A stretch of DNA of 64,000 nucleotides from Geobacter sp. AOG2 (GTDB lineage Bacteria; Desulfobacterota; Desulfuromonadia; Geobacterales; Pseudopelobacteraceae). Positions 18,332-26,330 of this stretch are shown here, piece after piece. The notes beneath the pieces were generated by a model. That model did not search any database. It saw only the letters and a program-made list of their open reading frames with translations, and had not been told where the DNA came from. Where the stretch lies: positions 342,049 through 406,048 of the forward strand of contig NZ_BLJA01000001.1 in NCBI RefSeq assembly GCF_019972295.1, given 5' to 3'. The first letter of the stretch is position 1, and each line of letters opens with the position of its first letter. Position numbers and translations under genes: made by a program.

Positions 18332-19608
18332 GCCTGATCCGGTTCGCCGCGTTCAACCTTGAAGCGCTCCACAACCACCAGAAGTTCTTCCGCGAGTTTG
18401 GCCAGATCGTTGGTGGCCAGCGCCATGTCCTGCATGGCGGCCAACTGCTCTTCAGTGGCGGCCGAGACCTGCTCGGTGGAAGCGGCATTGTCGTCGGCCA
18501 CCTTGGCGATCTCGTCCACCGCTTTGACCATCTTGCCCGAACCCTCCATTTGCATCTGGGAAAGATCGGCGATGCTGTTGGCCCTGCGTTCGGTCTCCAG
18601 GACGGTCTTGAGGATTTCCTGAAAGGCCGTGGCGGTTACGTCGATATTCTTTTTGCCTTCCTTGATGGTACGGGAACTTTCCTGAATGATCTCATGTACC
18701 CGGCGGCTCTCCTCTCTCAGGGTTTCGATCATCTCGTTGATATCCGCCGCCGACTGGGCCGACCCATCGGCAAGTTTTCGTACCTCCTCAGCCACTACGG
18801 CAAAGCCTTTGCCGTATTCTCCCGCCCGGGCCGCTTCAATGGAGGCGTTCAGGGCCAAAAGATTGGTCTGGCGGGCTACGTCGGCGATGAAATCGGCGAT
18901 CCTGCCGACCTTTTGCAACTTGGAGCTGAAAACATCGAACTGCCGGCCGATCTGCTCCTGGCAGTCGAAAAAATCCTTCATCCGCTCCAGGGAGTCGGTA
19001 GCCAGGGTGCCGCCGTGCTGGGCGGTGAGGCTTGTCTCCCGGGCCGCCTTGGCGGTTTCCTTGGCGCGCGCAGCGACCAGTTCGACGGAGATGGCCATTT
19101 CGCGAATGGTTTTGGAAGTCTTTTCCACCATTTCGGCCTGGGTTTCGGCGCCGCGGGAGATCTGCTCGATGGCCTGGGCAACCTCTTCGGTGGAGGCGCT
19201 TATCTCAAGGGCGTTGGAGTTGATCTCTCGGGCGGAATTGGTGAGCTTGCCCGAGGTCTTTTTGATGTGCCCCACCAAGTCACGCAGGCTCTGGAGCATC
19301 AGGTTGATCAGGTCGGCCAGTTCATGGGTCTCGTCAGGTATCCGGGAGGGAGGCATGTCCACCGTCCGGGTCAGGTCGCCCCTGCTGATGGATTCGGCCG
19401 AGTCGGTCAACCGGCTGATATTGGCAGTAAACCCTTTGGAAAAGAGCCATCCCAGGATAAGCCCCAGGGTCAGGGCCATGGCATAGCCCAGAATGCCGGA
19501 TATCTCTGGTGAATACCCGATAAGGGCGACCAGCCGGGGACTGAAAGCCACCGCCGCCACGACTACAATAAATCCGAGGATAAATTTATAACCTATGGGA
19601 ATCCTCAT
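18328..19608 (-). CDS. Methyl-accepting chemotaxis protein without periplasmic sensor
   Basis: A 426-residue receptor. Two adjoining N-terminal membrane helices (about 8-28 and 38-60) have almost no periplasmic loop, so no extracellular ligand domain exists. HAMP follows (about 61-120), then the signalling coiled coil with the conserved tip [20 protein letters not shown]. No C-terminal CheR-tethering pentapeptide (NWxxF) is seen. It is encoded between cheR and cheW, likely as one operon. It could sense through the membrane or a partner protein. Confidence 0.9.
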   Translation of the reverse strand: MRIPIGYKFILGFIVVVAAVAFSPRLVALIGYSPEISGILGYAMALTLGLILGWLFSKGFTANISRLTDSAESISRGDLTRTVDMPPSRIPDETHELADLINLMLQSLRDLVGHIKKTSGKLTNSAREINSNALEISASTEEVAQAIEQISRGAETQAEMVEKTSKTIREMAISVELVAARAKETAKAARETSLTAQHGGTLATDSLERMKDFFDCQEQIGRQFDVFSSKLQKVGRIADFIADVARQTNLLALNASIEAARAGEYGKGFAVVAEEVRKLADGSAQSAADINEMIETLREESRRVHEIIQESSRTIKEGKKNIDVTATAFQEILKTVLETERRANSIADLSQMQMEGSGKMVKAVDEIAKVADDNAASTEQVSAATEEQLAAMQDMALATNDLAKLAEELLVVVERFKVERGEPDQA

Positions 19609-19636
19609 TACGCCCCTCCGTCCACGATCGATTCAA

Positions 19637-20488
19637 TTATATCCGCCGATAGATACGTTCGGTCCGCCGATAGATACGTTCGGTGCGGCATACCGGCGTG
19701 AAGCGGCCGCGCGAGCTGCCGACCAGCACCTCGGACTTGCCCAGCACCAGTATACCATCCGGCGCAAGAATGTCCGCTATCCTGTTAAGAACCTTCTCCT
19801 GTTCCGTCCGTGTAAAATAGATCAAGGCGTTACGACACAACACCATGTCGCTGGGTGCGTACTCTTCCGGATTGCACATGTCTCCCCTCCGAAAGGCCAC
19901 CATGTCCCGGATCTCGGGGATCAGGCGGAACAATCGGCCGCTCCGGCGAAAATAACGTTCCTGCAGGTCAATCGGCATCTCCTTGAGCCGGCCTTCGTCA
20001 TATTCGGCGGTCCGGGCTACCCTGAGGGTCTTTTCGTCAATGTCCGTAGCCAGCAAGGCGAAACGTGCCTGGCGGGTCTCCCTGCCAAAAAACTCCCGCA
20101 ACATGATTGCCAGGCTATACGGCTCTTCTCCACCGGCGCAGCCGAGACACCAGAATTGCAGCGGGTAGTCCCGGCCATCCGTTCGGGAGGAGAAAAGCTC
20201 CGGTAGGACCTCCCGGCGCAGTTTTTCAAACACGGAGTGGTTGCGAAAAAACTGGCTGACATGGATGGTAAGCGATTTCTGGAGCAGATCCAGTTCCTGG
20301 CCGTTACGGTTCAGCAGGTCGCAATAGGCTGCGGCATTGCTGCAGCAGGTCGAACGGATCCTGATGGCTACCCGTCGCTTCATGCAGGAATCCTTATAGA
20401 CGGCCAAGCTGAATCCGCGCCATCTTTTCAGGATCGCACCGATCTCCTCGAGTTCCTCGTTGCTTACCTCTGGCAACACAGGAAGCAT
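19637..20488 (-). CDS. cheR: CheR-type protein-glutamate methyltransferase
   Basis: A 283-residue SAM-dependent enzyme that methylates receptor glutamates. It has the N-terminal CheR helical domain (ELEEIGAILKRWRGF), then the Rossmann domain with LQFWCLGCAGGEEPYSLAI and DMVLCRNALIYFT. The start at 20488 (MLPVLPEVSN) matches family length; the longer reading to 20596 adds an unconserved arginine-rich stretch. The last codons contain a perfect tandem 21-bp duplication giving TERIYRR twice. It heads the cheR-MCP-cheW run. Confidence 0.88.
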   Translation of the reverse strand: MLPVLPEVSNEELEEIGAILKRWRGFSLAVYKDSCMKRRVAIRIRSTCCSNAAAYCDLLNRNGQELDLLQKSLTIHVSQFFRNHSVFEKLRREVLPELFSSRTDGRDYPLQFWCLGCAGGEEPYSLAIMLREFFGRETRQARFALLATDIDEKTLRVARTAEYDEGRLKEMPIDLQERYFRRSGRLFRLIPEIRDMVAFRRGDMCNPEEYAPSDMVLCRNALIYFTRTEQEKVLNRIADILAPDGILVLGKSEVLVGSSRGRFTPVCRTERIYRRTERIYRRI

Positions 20489-20687
20489 ACCGACACCAAA
20501 GGGCACCCTCACTCCCGCCTTCCTTGCCGGGCCGATCACCCCGGCGTATGTGCCACGTGCAAGCCGGATGCCTTGATCGCTTCGACGCCGGAACATTCCC
20601 CTCTGGTCCCATCTGTATCACGAAGCCGCTTCGGGCGCAACCGCATGTATGAACCGCCTGTGTGAGTTTGCGGATGAAATATTCCTC

Positions 20688-20703
20688 TGGCAGACTGTTT
20701 GCA
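20688..20703 (+). promoter_or_regulatory. Candidate sigma-54 promoter
   Basis: TGGCAGACTGTTTGCA matches the -24/-12 pattern TGGCAC-N5-TTGCA with a single change. It lies 88 bp upstream of the start at 20792 and points toward it. No obvious enhancer site was identified. Confidence 0.5.
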
Positions 20704-20791
20704 GTATCATTATCCTGTAAAAGTTGCCGGAACAGGTCGGAACCGGCCGGAAAAGCCGCTCTCGAACGTCTCGCAGGAGATTGCCACCCCC

Positions 20792-21592
20792 ATGAACCAG
20801 ACTGCAAAAATTGCGGAGATCGATCAAAAACTGTCACATGGCCTCCAGCGGGTTCTCACTGCCGACAAGGATGAGCTATTTCAGGTCATGCAGGAAGCCG
20901 ACGGCGAGATCTTGTTGGCCGCCCTACGCAACCGTGCACTCGATGAGAACCATCTGCTGGCCCTGCTCAAACGCCGCGGTCTGCCCGAGGAGGTCTTCAC
21001 CACCCTGCAAAACGGCAGACGTTTCAGCGAAAGCTATCCGCTCAAATTCGCCCTGGCCGGCCACCCCGACACCCCCTCGCACATCGCCAGCAGTCTGTTG
21101 CCGCAACTCTACATCTTCGACCTCATCAAGCTCTGTTCCATCCCCGGCGTGCCGCCCGACCAGCGGCTTTGTGCCGAGCGTGTTGTGGTCCAACGCCTTC
21201 CCGGCCAACCCTTGGGCAACAAGCTCACCCTGGCCCGGCGGGGTACCGCGGCGATTGCGGAGGCACTCCTGCGCGAAGGACTGCCGCCGGTGGTGGAGGC
21301 CTGCCTGGACAACCCCCATCTGAGGGAAGGGGCGGTTCACCAGTTTATCAGTTCCGCAGCGTCAAACGCCGAGACCATATCCATGATCGCCCGCAACGGC
21401 CGCTGGAAAAGCAAGCCCAACATCCGCCTGGCGATCCTCAAGAACCCTCGGACGCCGGCTGTCTGGTTTACGCTGCTCCTGCCGGGGCTCCCGCCCGCTA
21501 CCCTGCGGGAACTGCTTTCCGTACCGCGTCTGACCGGAGCCCAGAAGGATCTGGTCAGGCAGGCCCTGAACAGCAGGGGAGGCAGGGTATGA
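20792..21592 (+). CDS. Uncharacterised HEAT-like helical repeat protein
   Basis: A 266-residue cytosolic protein that seems made of short helical pairs, with leucine/alanine-rich segments such as ILLAALRNRALDENHLLALLK and repeats of the type NPHLREGAVHQFI and NPRTPAVW. This resembles leucine-rich variant or HEAT-like scaffolds. No catalytic motif is visible. The ATG at 20792 follows AGGAGA; a longer reading starts at 20699. Its stop overlaps the NlpC/P60 start (ATGA), so the two are likely one operon, possibly under the sigma-54-like promoter. Confidence 0.65.
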   Translation: MNQTAKIAEIDQKLSHGLQRVLTADKDELFQVMQEADGEILLAALRNRALDENHLLALLKRRGLPEEVFTTLQNGRRFSESYPLKFALAGHPDTPSHIASSLLPQLYIFDLIKLCSIPGVPPDQRLCAERVVVQRLPGQPLGNKLTLARRGTAAIAEALLREGLPPVVEACLDNPHLREGAVHQFISSAASNAETISMIARNGRWKSKPNIRLAILKNPRTPAVWFTLLLPGLPPATLRELLSVPRLTGAQKDLVRQALNSRGGRV

Positions 21593-22476
21593 CCCGTTCA
21601 CTTCCCTTTCTTTTGGTGTTCCTTCTCGGTTGGACCCAGCTCTGCGGAGCCGCCTTCTACGGTGTTGTCCGTAATGCCGCGCCGGTGCTGAACACCCCGG
21701 CATTCGGCGACATCTTTGGAAGGGCGGACGGCAGATCCCTGAAGACGGACCAATGCGGCCAGGTGCGGCAACTGGAGTTTATCGCCCTGCCGGGGACCGT
21801 CTTCAGGTTGCGGGAAAAGATTCCTCTCTCCGGCACAACCGTCTACCGGGTAGAGACCGATGACTATCCCAGCCCTGACAACATCCCGCTTTACGTGGAC
21901 GGCCGTTTTATCGAGCTTCGCGACGAGCAGCCTCCGGCGCGTATCCGGACCCTGCCCGCCCGTGAACGGATCATTGCGGCATTGCAGGAGAGCGTCGGAA
22001 GCCCTTACGTATGGGGGGGCAACGTCCGGAATGGGGCAAGCGCCTTGATCGGAACATTCTATCCTGCCGGGGCCGCGCTCGACGAGCGGGCCAAGCGGCG
22101 CATCACCCTGGCAGGGCTGGACTGTTCAGGGCTACTCTATCAAGCTACCGGAGGGTGGACGCCCCGCAACACCTCACACTTGGTTTCCTATGGCACCGGG
22201 GTAGCTGTGGAGGGGAAAAACGCACAGGAAATCGCGGCAAGGCTGCAACCGCTTGACCTGCTTGTCTGGAACGGCCACGTGATCATCGTTTTGGACCGGA
22301 ATACGGTCATCGAAAGCCGGCTGGAGTGTGGCAGCCTCACCCATGGCGGGGTGGTGACCACACCTCTGCTGCAGAGGTTGAGAGAAATCATGCGAACCCG
22401 CCGGCCACTGGATGCCTGGCCCGCCAAGGGGAAGCGGCAGGGAGTCTTCGTGGTCAGGAGGTGGTTCGGTATCTAG
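21589..22476 (+). CDS. Secreted NlpC/P60-type cell wall hydrolase
   Basis: A 295-residue exported protein with a signal peptide (MTRSLPFLLVFLLGWTQLCG, cut near GAA). An SH3-like region spans about 30-110. A C-terminal NlpC/P60 domain has the catalytic Cys in LAGLDCSGLLYQ and the His in WNGHVIIVLD. It would cleave peptide stems of peptidoglycan in the periplasm. Spacing between domain parts is longer than usual because of an insert (NGASALIGTFYPAGAALDE). It is translationally coupled to the preceding helical repeat gene. Confidence 0.85.
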   Translation: MTRSLPFLLVFLLGWTQLCGAAFYGVVRNAAPVLNTPAFGDIFGRADGRSLKTDQCGQVRQLEFIALPGTVFRLREKIPLSGTTVYRVETDDYPSPDNIPLYVDGRFIELRDEQPPARIRTLPARERIIAALQESVGSPYVWGGNVRNGASALIGTFYPAGAALDERAKRRITLAGLDCSGLLYQATGGWTPRNTSHLVSYGTGVAVEGKNAQEIAARLQPLDLLVWNGHVIIVLDRNTVIESRLECGSLTHGGVVTTPLLQRLREIMRTRRPLDAWPAKGKRQGVFVVRRWFGI

Positions 22477-22490
22477 GAGGGTGTTGAACG

Positions 22491-22655
22491 GAGGTTGTTC
22501 AAAAATAGTCAGATCGTCGCACCCGCTGAAGGCCCTGAGGAGGCAGGTCCTCTCTCTATCTCTCCCCCAGAGGGATTGGGTGAGGGTTTGCAGCGCTACG
22601 CCGCACGAAAGGGCTTTCGAGAAGGGCGGCGAGATGGCTGTTTTTCAACAACCTC
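22491..22655. repeat. Palindromic intergenic element, copy 4
   Basis: It fills the space between the convergent NlpC/P60 and proA genes. The L end is at left and the R end touches the proA stop codon (TAG, 22658-22656). The left arm of the core is interrupted by about 47 bp (22534-22580) containing CTCTCTCTATCTCTCCC and AGAGGGATTGGGTGAGGG, itself a smaller imperfect palindrome. Confidence 0.85.
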
Positions 22656-23912
22656 CTAGCCCCGGACCTGTCCATCGCCGTAGACGATAAACTTGGTGGT
22701 GGTCAAGTCCTCCAATCCCATGGGGCCGAAGGAATGGAGTTTGGTGGTGGAGATGCCGATCTCGGCTCCCAATCCGAGCTGTCCGCCATCGGCGAAGCGG
22801 GTGGAGGCGTTGACCAGCACGCAGGAGGAGTTGACCTCGCGGATGAAGCGCTGGGCTCGGCTGTAGTCGCTGGTGACGATGGCTTCGGTGTGCAGTGATC
22901 CGTAACGGTTGATGTGGTCGATGGCCGCATCCATGTCGGTCACTACCCGGCAGGCCAGGATCAGTTCCAGGTATTCGGCGTGCCAATCCTCCTCGGTGGC
23001 CAGCGTGGCGGACGGCGCATACCGCAGGAATTCCTCGTCGCCGCGCAACTCCACTCCGAGCCCTTCCAGCGTGGCGGCGATACGCGGGATGAAGGCGGCC
23101 GCCACATCCCTGTGGATCAGAAGCGTCTCCAGGGCATTGCAGACGCCGGGTCGCTGGACCTTCGCGTTGACAACGATCTTCTCGGCCTTGTCGAAGTCGG
23201 CCGTGACATCGACAAAGACGTGGCAGACCCCCTTGTAATGTTTGATAACCGGGATACGTGAGTTTTCGGAGACAAAGCGGATCAGACTCTCGCCACCCCG
23301 GGGGATGATCAGGTCGATGGATTCTTCCTGCTTGAGCATCTCCAGCACTCCTTCCCGTTCGGTGAAGGGGAGTACCGCCAGGGCCGCCGGGGGGATACCC
23401 ATCTCGGCCATGACCCGGTTAAGGATTGAGGCGATGGCCACGTTGGAATGAATCGCCTCCGACCCTCCCCGGAGGATTACGGCGTTGCCGGCCTTGAGAC
23501 ACAGGGCCGCCGCATCGGCGGTCACGTTGGGGCGTGCCTCGTAGATGATACCGATCACCCCAAGCGGAATGCGCATCTTGCCTACCATCAGGTCGTTGGG
23601 ACGCTTGCGCATCCCGGTGATCTCTCCCACCGGGTCGGGTAGGGCCGCCACCTCGCGCAGGGCAGCACTCATGGCGGCGATACGCTTCCCGTCCAGCATC
23701 AGCCGATCGAGCATTGCGCTGGAGAGTCCGTTCCGGCGCCCCGTCTCCAGGTCCTTGGCATTTTCGGCGATAATCCCCGGTGCTTCCGCTTCCAGGGCGT
23801 CGGCCATCTTCAGCAGCATATCGTTCTTGGCGGCGGTGGAAAGACGCGCCATAGCCAGAGAAGCCTGTCGGGCCTCCCCGGCGATCTGTCTGATCTTTTC
23901 AGCAATACTCAT
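22656..23912 (-). CDS. proA: Gamma-glutamyl phosphate reductase
   Basis: Second step of proline synthesis: NADPH-dependent reduction of gamma-glutamyl phosphate to glutamate semialdehyde. The 418-residue protein has the aldehyde dehydrogenase fold with [18 protein letters not shown], and the catalytic cysteine in [16 protein letters not shown]. It ends [14 protein letters not shown]-like ([15 protein letters not shown]). The start at 23912 has a GCAGGAGA site; 23987 is a weaker upstream ATG. No proB is adjacent. The window also encodes PutA, the opposite pathway. Confidence 0.95.
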   Translation of the reverse strand: MSIAEKIRQIAGEARQASLAMARLSTAAKNDMLLKMADALEAEAPGIIAENAKDLETGRRNGLSSAMLDRLMLDGKRIAAMSAALREVAALPDPVGEITGMRKRPNDLMVGKMRIPLGVIGIIYEARPNVTADAAALCLKAGNAVILRGGSEAIHSNVAIASILNRVMAEMGIPPAALAVLPFTEREGVLEMLKQEESIDLIIPRGGESLIRFVSENSRIPVIKHYKGVCHVFVDVTADFDKAEKIVVNAKVQRPGVCNALETLLIHRDVAAAFIPRIAATLEGLGVELRGDEEFLRYAPSATLATEEDWHAEYLELILACRVVTDMDAAIDHINRYGSLHTEAIVTSDYSRAQRFIREVNSSCVLVNASTRFADGGQLGLGAEIGISTTKLHSFGPMGLEDLTTTKFIVYGDGQVRG

Positions 23913-24051
23913 AAAGGTCTCTCCTGCGGCCATGATCGCTGGCCCAGCACTTTCAGCATCTTGTAAGTTTACGCAAAAAGTCCTCATCCTTCAAGACAAT
24001 AAAAGGGTTCACCCTGTCCCGATGGGTTGCGTGAGGACAGATGTAATGATA

Positions 24052-24079
24052 TTGACTGGCAATTTCAAAGTGGTATACT
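24052..24079 (+). promoter_or_regulatory. Sigma-70-like promoter for hsp20
   Basis: TTGACT at 24052-24057 and TATACT at 24074-24079 are 16 bp apart, close to consensus, placing the start about 38 bp upstream of the hsp20 ATG. No CIRCE repeat or sigma-32 pattern was seen. Confidence 0.65.
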
Positions 24080-24123
24080 TATTTACGTAAGAAACATATC
24101 GGTGGAGAAGGAGGTGCATGGTC

Positions 24124-24678
24124 ATGAGAGGCACGACACATCTCAGGTCTGTACGAGACACCGGCGAAAAGGGCACGGTGCCGGTAACGGCGGAGCATGT
24201 GCCCGAAACCAGGGGGAGTTGGTTCGAAACCACACGACTTCCCAATCTGATCGATGACATGGAACGTATGATGAACGAAATGTTCCGTCGCCCGTTCTTT
24301 GAAACGGGCATGACACCGTTCAGAGGTTTCCTGCACGACATGGGGCGAGGGGGCATGTCGCCATCGGTGGACGTCTTCGAGGTCGGCGGCAACATCGTCG
24401 TCAAGGCTGATTTGCCCGGCCTGACCAAGGACGATATCACCGTGAAACTGGTCGACAACACGCTTGAGATCAGCGGCGAGAAAAAGACGGAGGAAAAGAT
24501 CGACACGAGGGATTATCTGAAACTCGAACGCGGCTACGGTAAATTCAGCAGGACTCTGCGGTTGCCGGAAGGGTTGGACGCCGAACATGTGACGGCCAAG
24601 TTCAACGATGGCGTTCTCGAGATCAGCATCCCGAAGGTGGAAGACAAACGGATGGTGAAGAATATCGCCATTAAATGA
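24124..24678 (+). CDS. Small heat shock protein, Hsp20 family
   Basis: ATP-independent holdase chaperone. The 184 residues hold a Met/Phe/Arg-rich N-terminal arm (about 1-75) and the alpha-crystallin domain (about 78-170): SPSVDVFEVGGNIVVKADLPGL, then LEISGEKK, then FNDGVLEISIPK. The N-terminal arm is longer than in minimal family members. An ATG at 24118 is only 3 bp from AAGGAGG, so the ATG at 24124 (9 bp spacing) is preferred. It is a single gene with its own promoter and terminator. Confidence 0.9.
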   Translation: MRGTTHLRSVRDTGEKGTVPVTAEHVPETRGSWFETTRLPNLIDDMERMMNEMFRRPFFETGMTPFRGFLHDMGRGGMSPSVDVFEVGGNIVVKADLPGLTKDDITVKLVDNTLEISGEKKTEEKIDTRDYLKLERGYGKFSRTLRLPEGLDAEHVTAKFNDGVLEISIPKVEDKRMVKNIAIK

Positions 24679-24710
24679 CGATAACAGCCCATGCGAAGGT
24701 GCAACAGAAG

Positions 24711-24743
24711 CGGGGCGGCACAAAAATGCCGCCCCGTTTTTTA
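24711..24743 (+). terminator. Rho-independent terminator after hsp20
   Basis: A perfect 10-bp stem, CGGGGCGGCA with TGCCGCCCCG and a CAAAAA loop, is followed by TTTTTTATT. It lies 32 bp after the hsp20 stop. Confidence 0.9.
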
Positions 24744-24922
24744 TTATCCTGAATCCGTGACGCCTTCATGCCTCTGTTAGTCCGGAAGACCTCAGCCTTT
24801 GCCGTTAAAAGGGTACCGGCAACACGACGGAGGGCCGGCGGAGTGAATGGCGTGCCACGGCATGGGCGGCGTGCGGGCTCCGGCTCTTCCGGCCACGGCG
24901 CATTCCGTTAACCTCTTCCGAG

Positions 24923-26092
24923 TCACCGGCCGTGTCGGTGGGCCGCTATGACCGCTTTGACCGCCGCGACCACATCGACGGCATCGTCATCCGTCATTCT
25001 GGGGAAGAGCGGCAGGGAGAGTATCCGCTCCGAGGCATAGGTGGCCACCGGCAGGTCACTGTCGGCGATCCCCAGGTGATCGCGGTAGTAGGGGTGGTGG
25101 TGGATGGCCTTGTAGTGCAATCCGCTGCCGATATTGAATTTTTTCAATTCATTCATAAACTGGTCGCGGTCGATATCCAACTTTTCGATTCTGACCAGCG
25201 GCGTGTAGAGATGCCAAGCATGGCGCTGCTCATAGGGGGCGTAGGCCGGCAACGCCAGTTCGGCAATGTCGGCAAACTCGCGGTTGTAGAACTCGGCGAT
25301 CTCGGTCCGCTTATCGATGAACCGGTCCAGCTTGGGGAGTTGATGGATGCCGATGGCGGCCTGGATATCCATCATATTGTATTTGAAGCCGGGCAGGAGG
25401 ATGTCGTAGTTGGGGGTCCCGCTGGCGGCAAAGCGTTTCCAGGCCTCGCGGCTCATGCCGTGGAACTTGAGCAGGGATATCTCCTCGGCCAGCGCTTCGT
25501 CGGCCGTGCAGACCATGCCCCCCTCGCCGGTGGTGATGTTCTTGTTGGGGTGGAAGGAAAAGATGGAGATAGATTCCAGGGAGCCGATGCGTTTGCCTTT
25601 GTATTCGGTGCCCGCGGCGTGGGCCGCGTCCTCTATGACGGTCAGGCTGTGCTCACGGGCCAGGGCGAAGATCGGGTCCATGTCGCAGGACTGGCCCGCA
25701 AAGTGCACCGGGATGACGGCCCTGGTACGGGGAGTAATCTTTTTTCGGACCTCGTTCACATCGATATTGAGGGTGCCGGGCTCGATGTCTGCCAAGACCG
25801 GCGTGGCGCCACAGAGGATGATCATGCTGACCGTGGAGGCAAAGGTCATGGGGGTGGTGATGATCTCGTCGCCCTCCTTGATACCGAGGGCCAGCAGGGT
25901 CAGATGAAGGCCGGCAGTGGCCGAACTCAAGGGAATGGCGTAGGGGGCCCCCACGTAGGCCTTGAAGGCGTCCTCGAAGCGTTTGACTTTGGGGCCGGTG
26001 GTGATCCAGCCGGATTTGAGAGAGTCAACGACCTCGTTGATCTCGTCATCGTCGATGGTAGGGGTGGAGAAGGGGAGGAATGTTTCGCGCAT
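24923..26092 (-). CDS. DegT/DnrJ/EryC1 sugar aminotransferase, ArnB-like
   Basis: PLP enzyme that transaminates a keto-sugar nucleotide. The 389-residue protein has the PLP lysine in FSFHPNKNITTGEGGMV, VIEDAAHAAGTEYKGK, and the N-terminal DEINEVVDSLKSGWITTGPKV. Residue pattern and partner suggest the ArnB branch, which makes UDP-4-amino-4-deoxy-L-arabinose; other 4-amino-sugars cannot be excluded. Repeat copy 5 separates it from an ArnT-like transferase upstream on the same strand. No other arn genes are in the window. Confidence 0.85.
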   Translation of the reverse strand: MRETFLPFSTPTIDDDEINEVVDSLKSGWITTGPKVKRFEDAFKAYVGAPYAIPLSSATAGLHLTLLALGIKEGDEIITTPMTFASTVSMIILCGATPVLADIEPGTLNIDVNEVRKKITPRTRAVIPVHFAGQSCDMDPIFALAREHSLTVIEDAAHAAGTEYKGKRIGSLESISIFSFHPNKNITTGEGGMVCTADEALAEEISLLKFHGMSREAWKRFAASGTPNYDILLPGFKYNMMDIQAAIGIHQLPKLDRFIDKRTEIAEFYNREFADIAELALPAYAPYEQRHAWHLYTPLVRIEKLDIDRDQFMNELKKFNIGSGLHYKAIHHHPYYRDHLGIADSDLPVATYASERILSLPLFPRMTDDDAVDVVAAVKAVIAAHRHGR

Positions 26093-26127
26093 GTTGGTAT
26101 GGTACTCCTTTAACAGGCATGAAAGCC

Positions 26128-26330
26128 AGGTTGTTCAAAAATAGTCAGATCGTCGCACCCGCAGGATAATCGCCTCCGGCGATTATCGGTGACGAAGCGC
26201 GAGCTGCGTTCATCCCGCAGGGACAGAGCCGGAATGGTTCTGCTAAATGCCCTGCGGAAGCGTAGCAGCGCTACGTCGCACGAAAGGACGTTCGAGGATG
26301 ACGGCGAGATAACTGTTCTTCAACAACCTC
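26128..26330. repeat. Palindromic intergenic element, copy 5
   Basis: About 203 bp. The core with AAGCGTAGCAGCGCTACG is present, plus a diverged inner module (GATAATCGCCTCCGGCGATT and CATCCCGCAGGGA) on the L side. The R end overlaps the TGA stop of the glycosyltransferase gene by two bases. Confidence 0.85.

Noticed and set aside
22656-23912. proA as part of the putA catabolic cluster
   Set aside because: It is 20 kb away, in the biosynthetic direction, and lacks the TGGT-N3-ACCA operator upstream.
24745-24922. Possible riboswitch or small RNA between hsp20 and the aminotransferase gene
   Set aside because: GGCAAAGGCT on the minus strand recalled a GEMM-type element, but it lies downstream of both genes and the rest of the consensus is absent.
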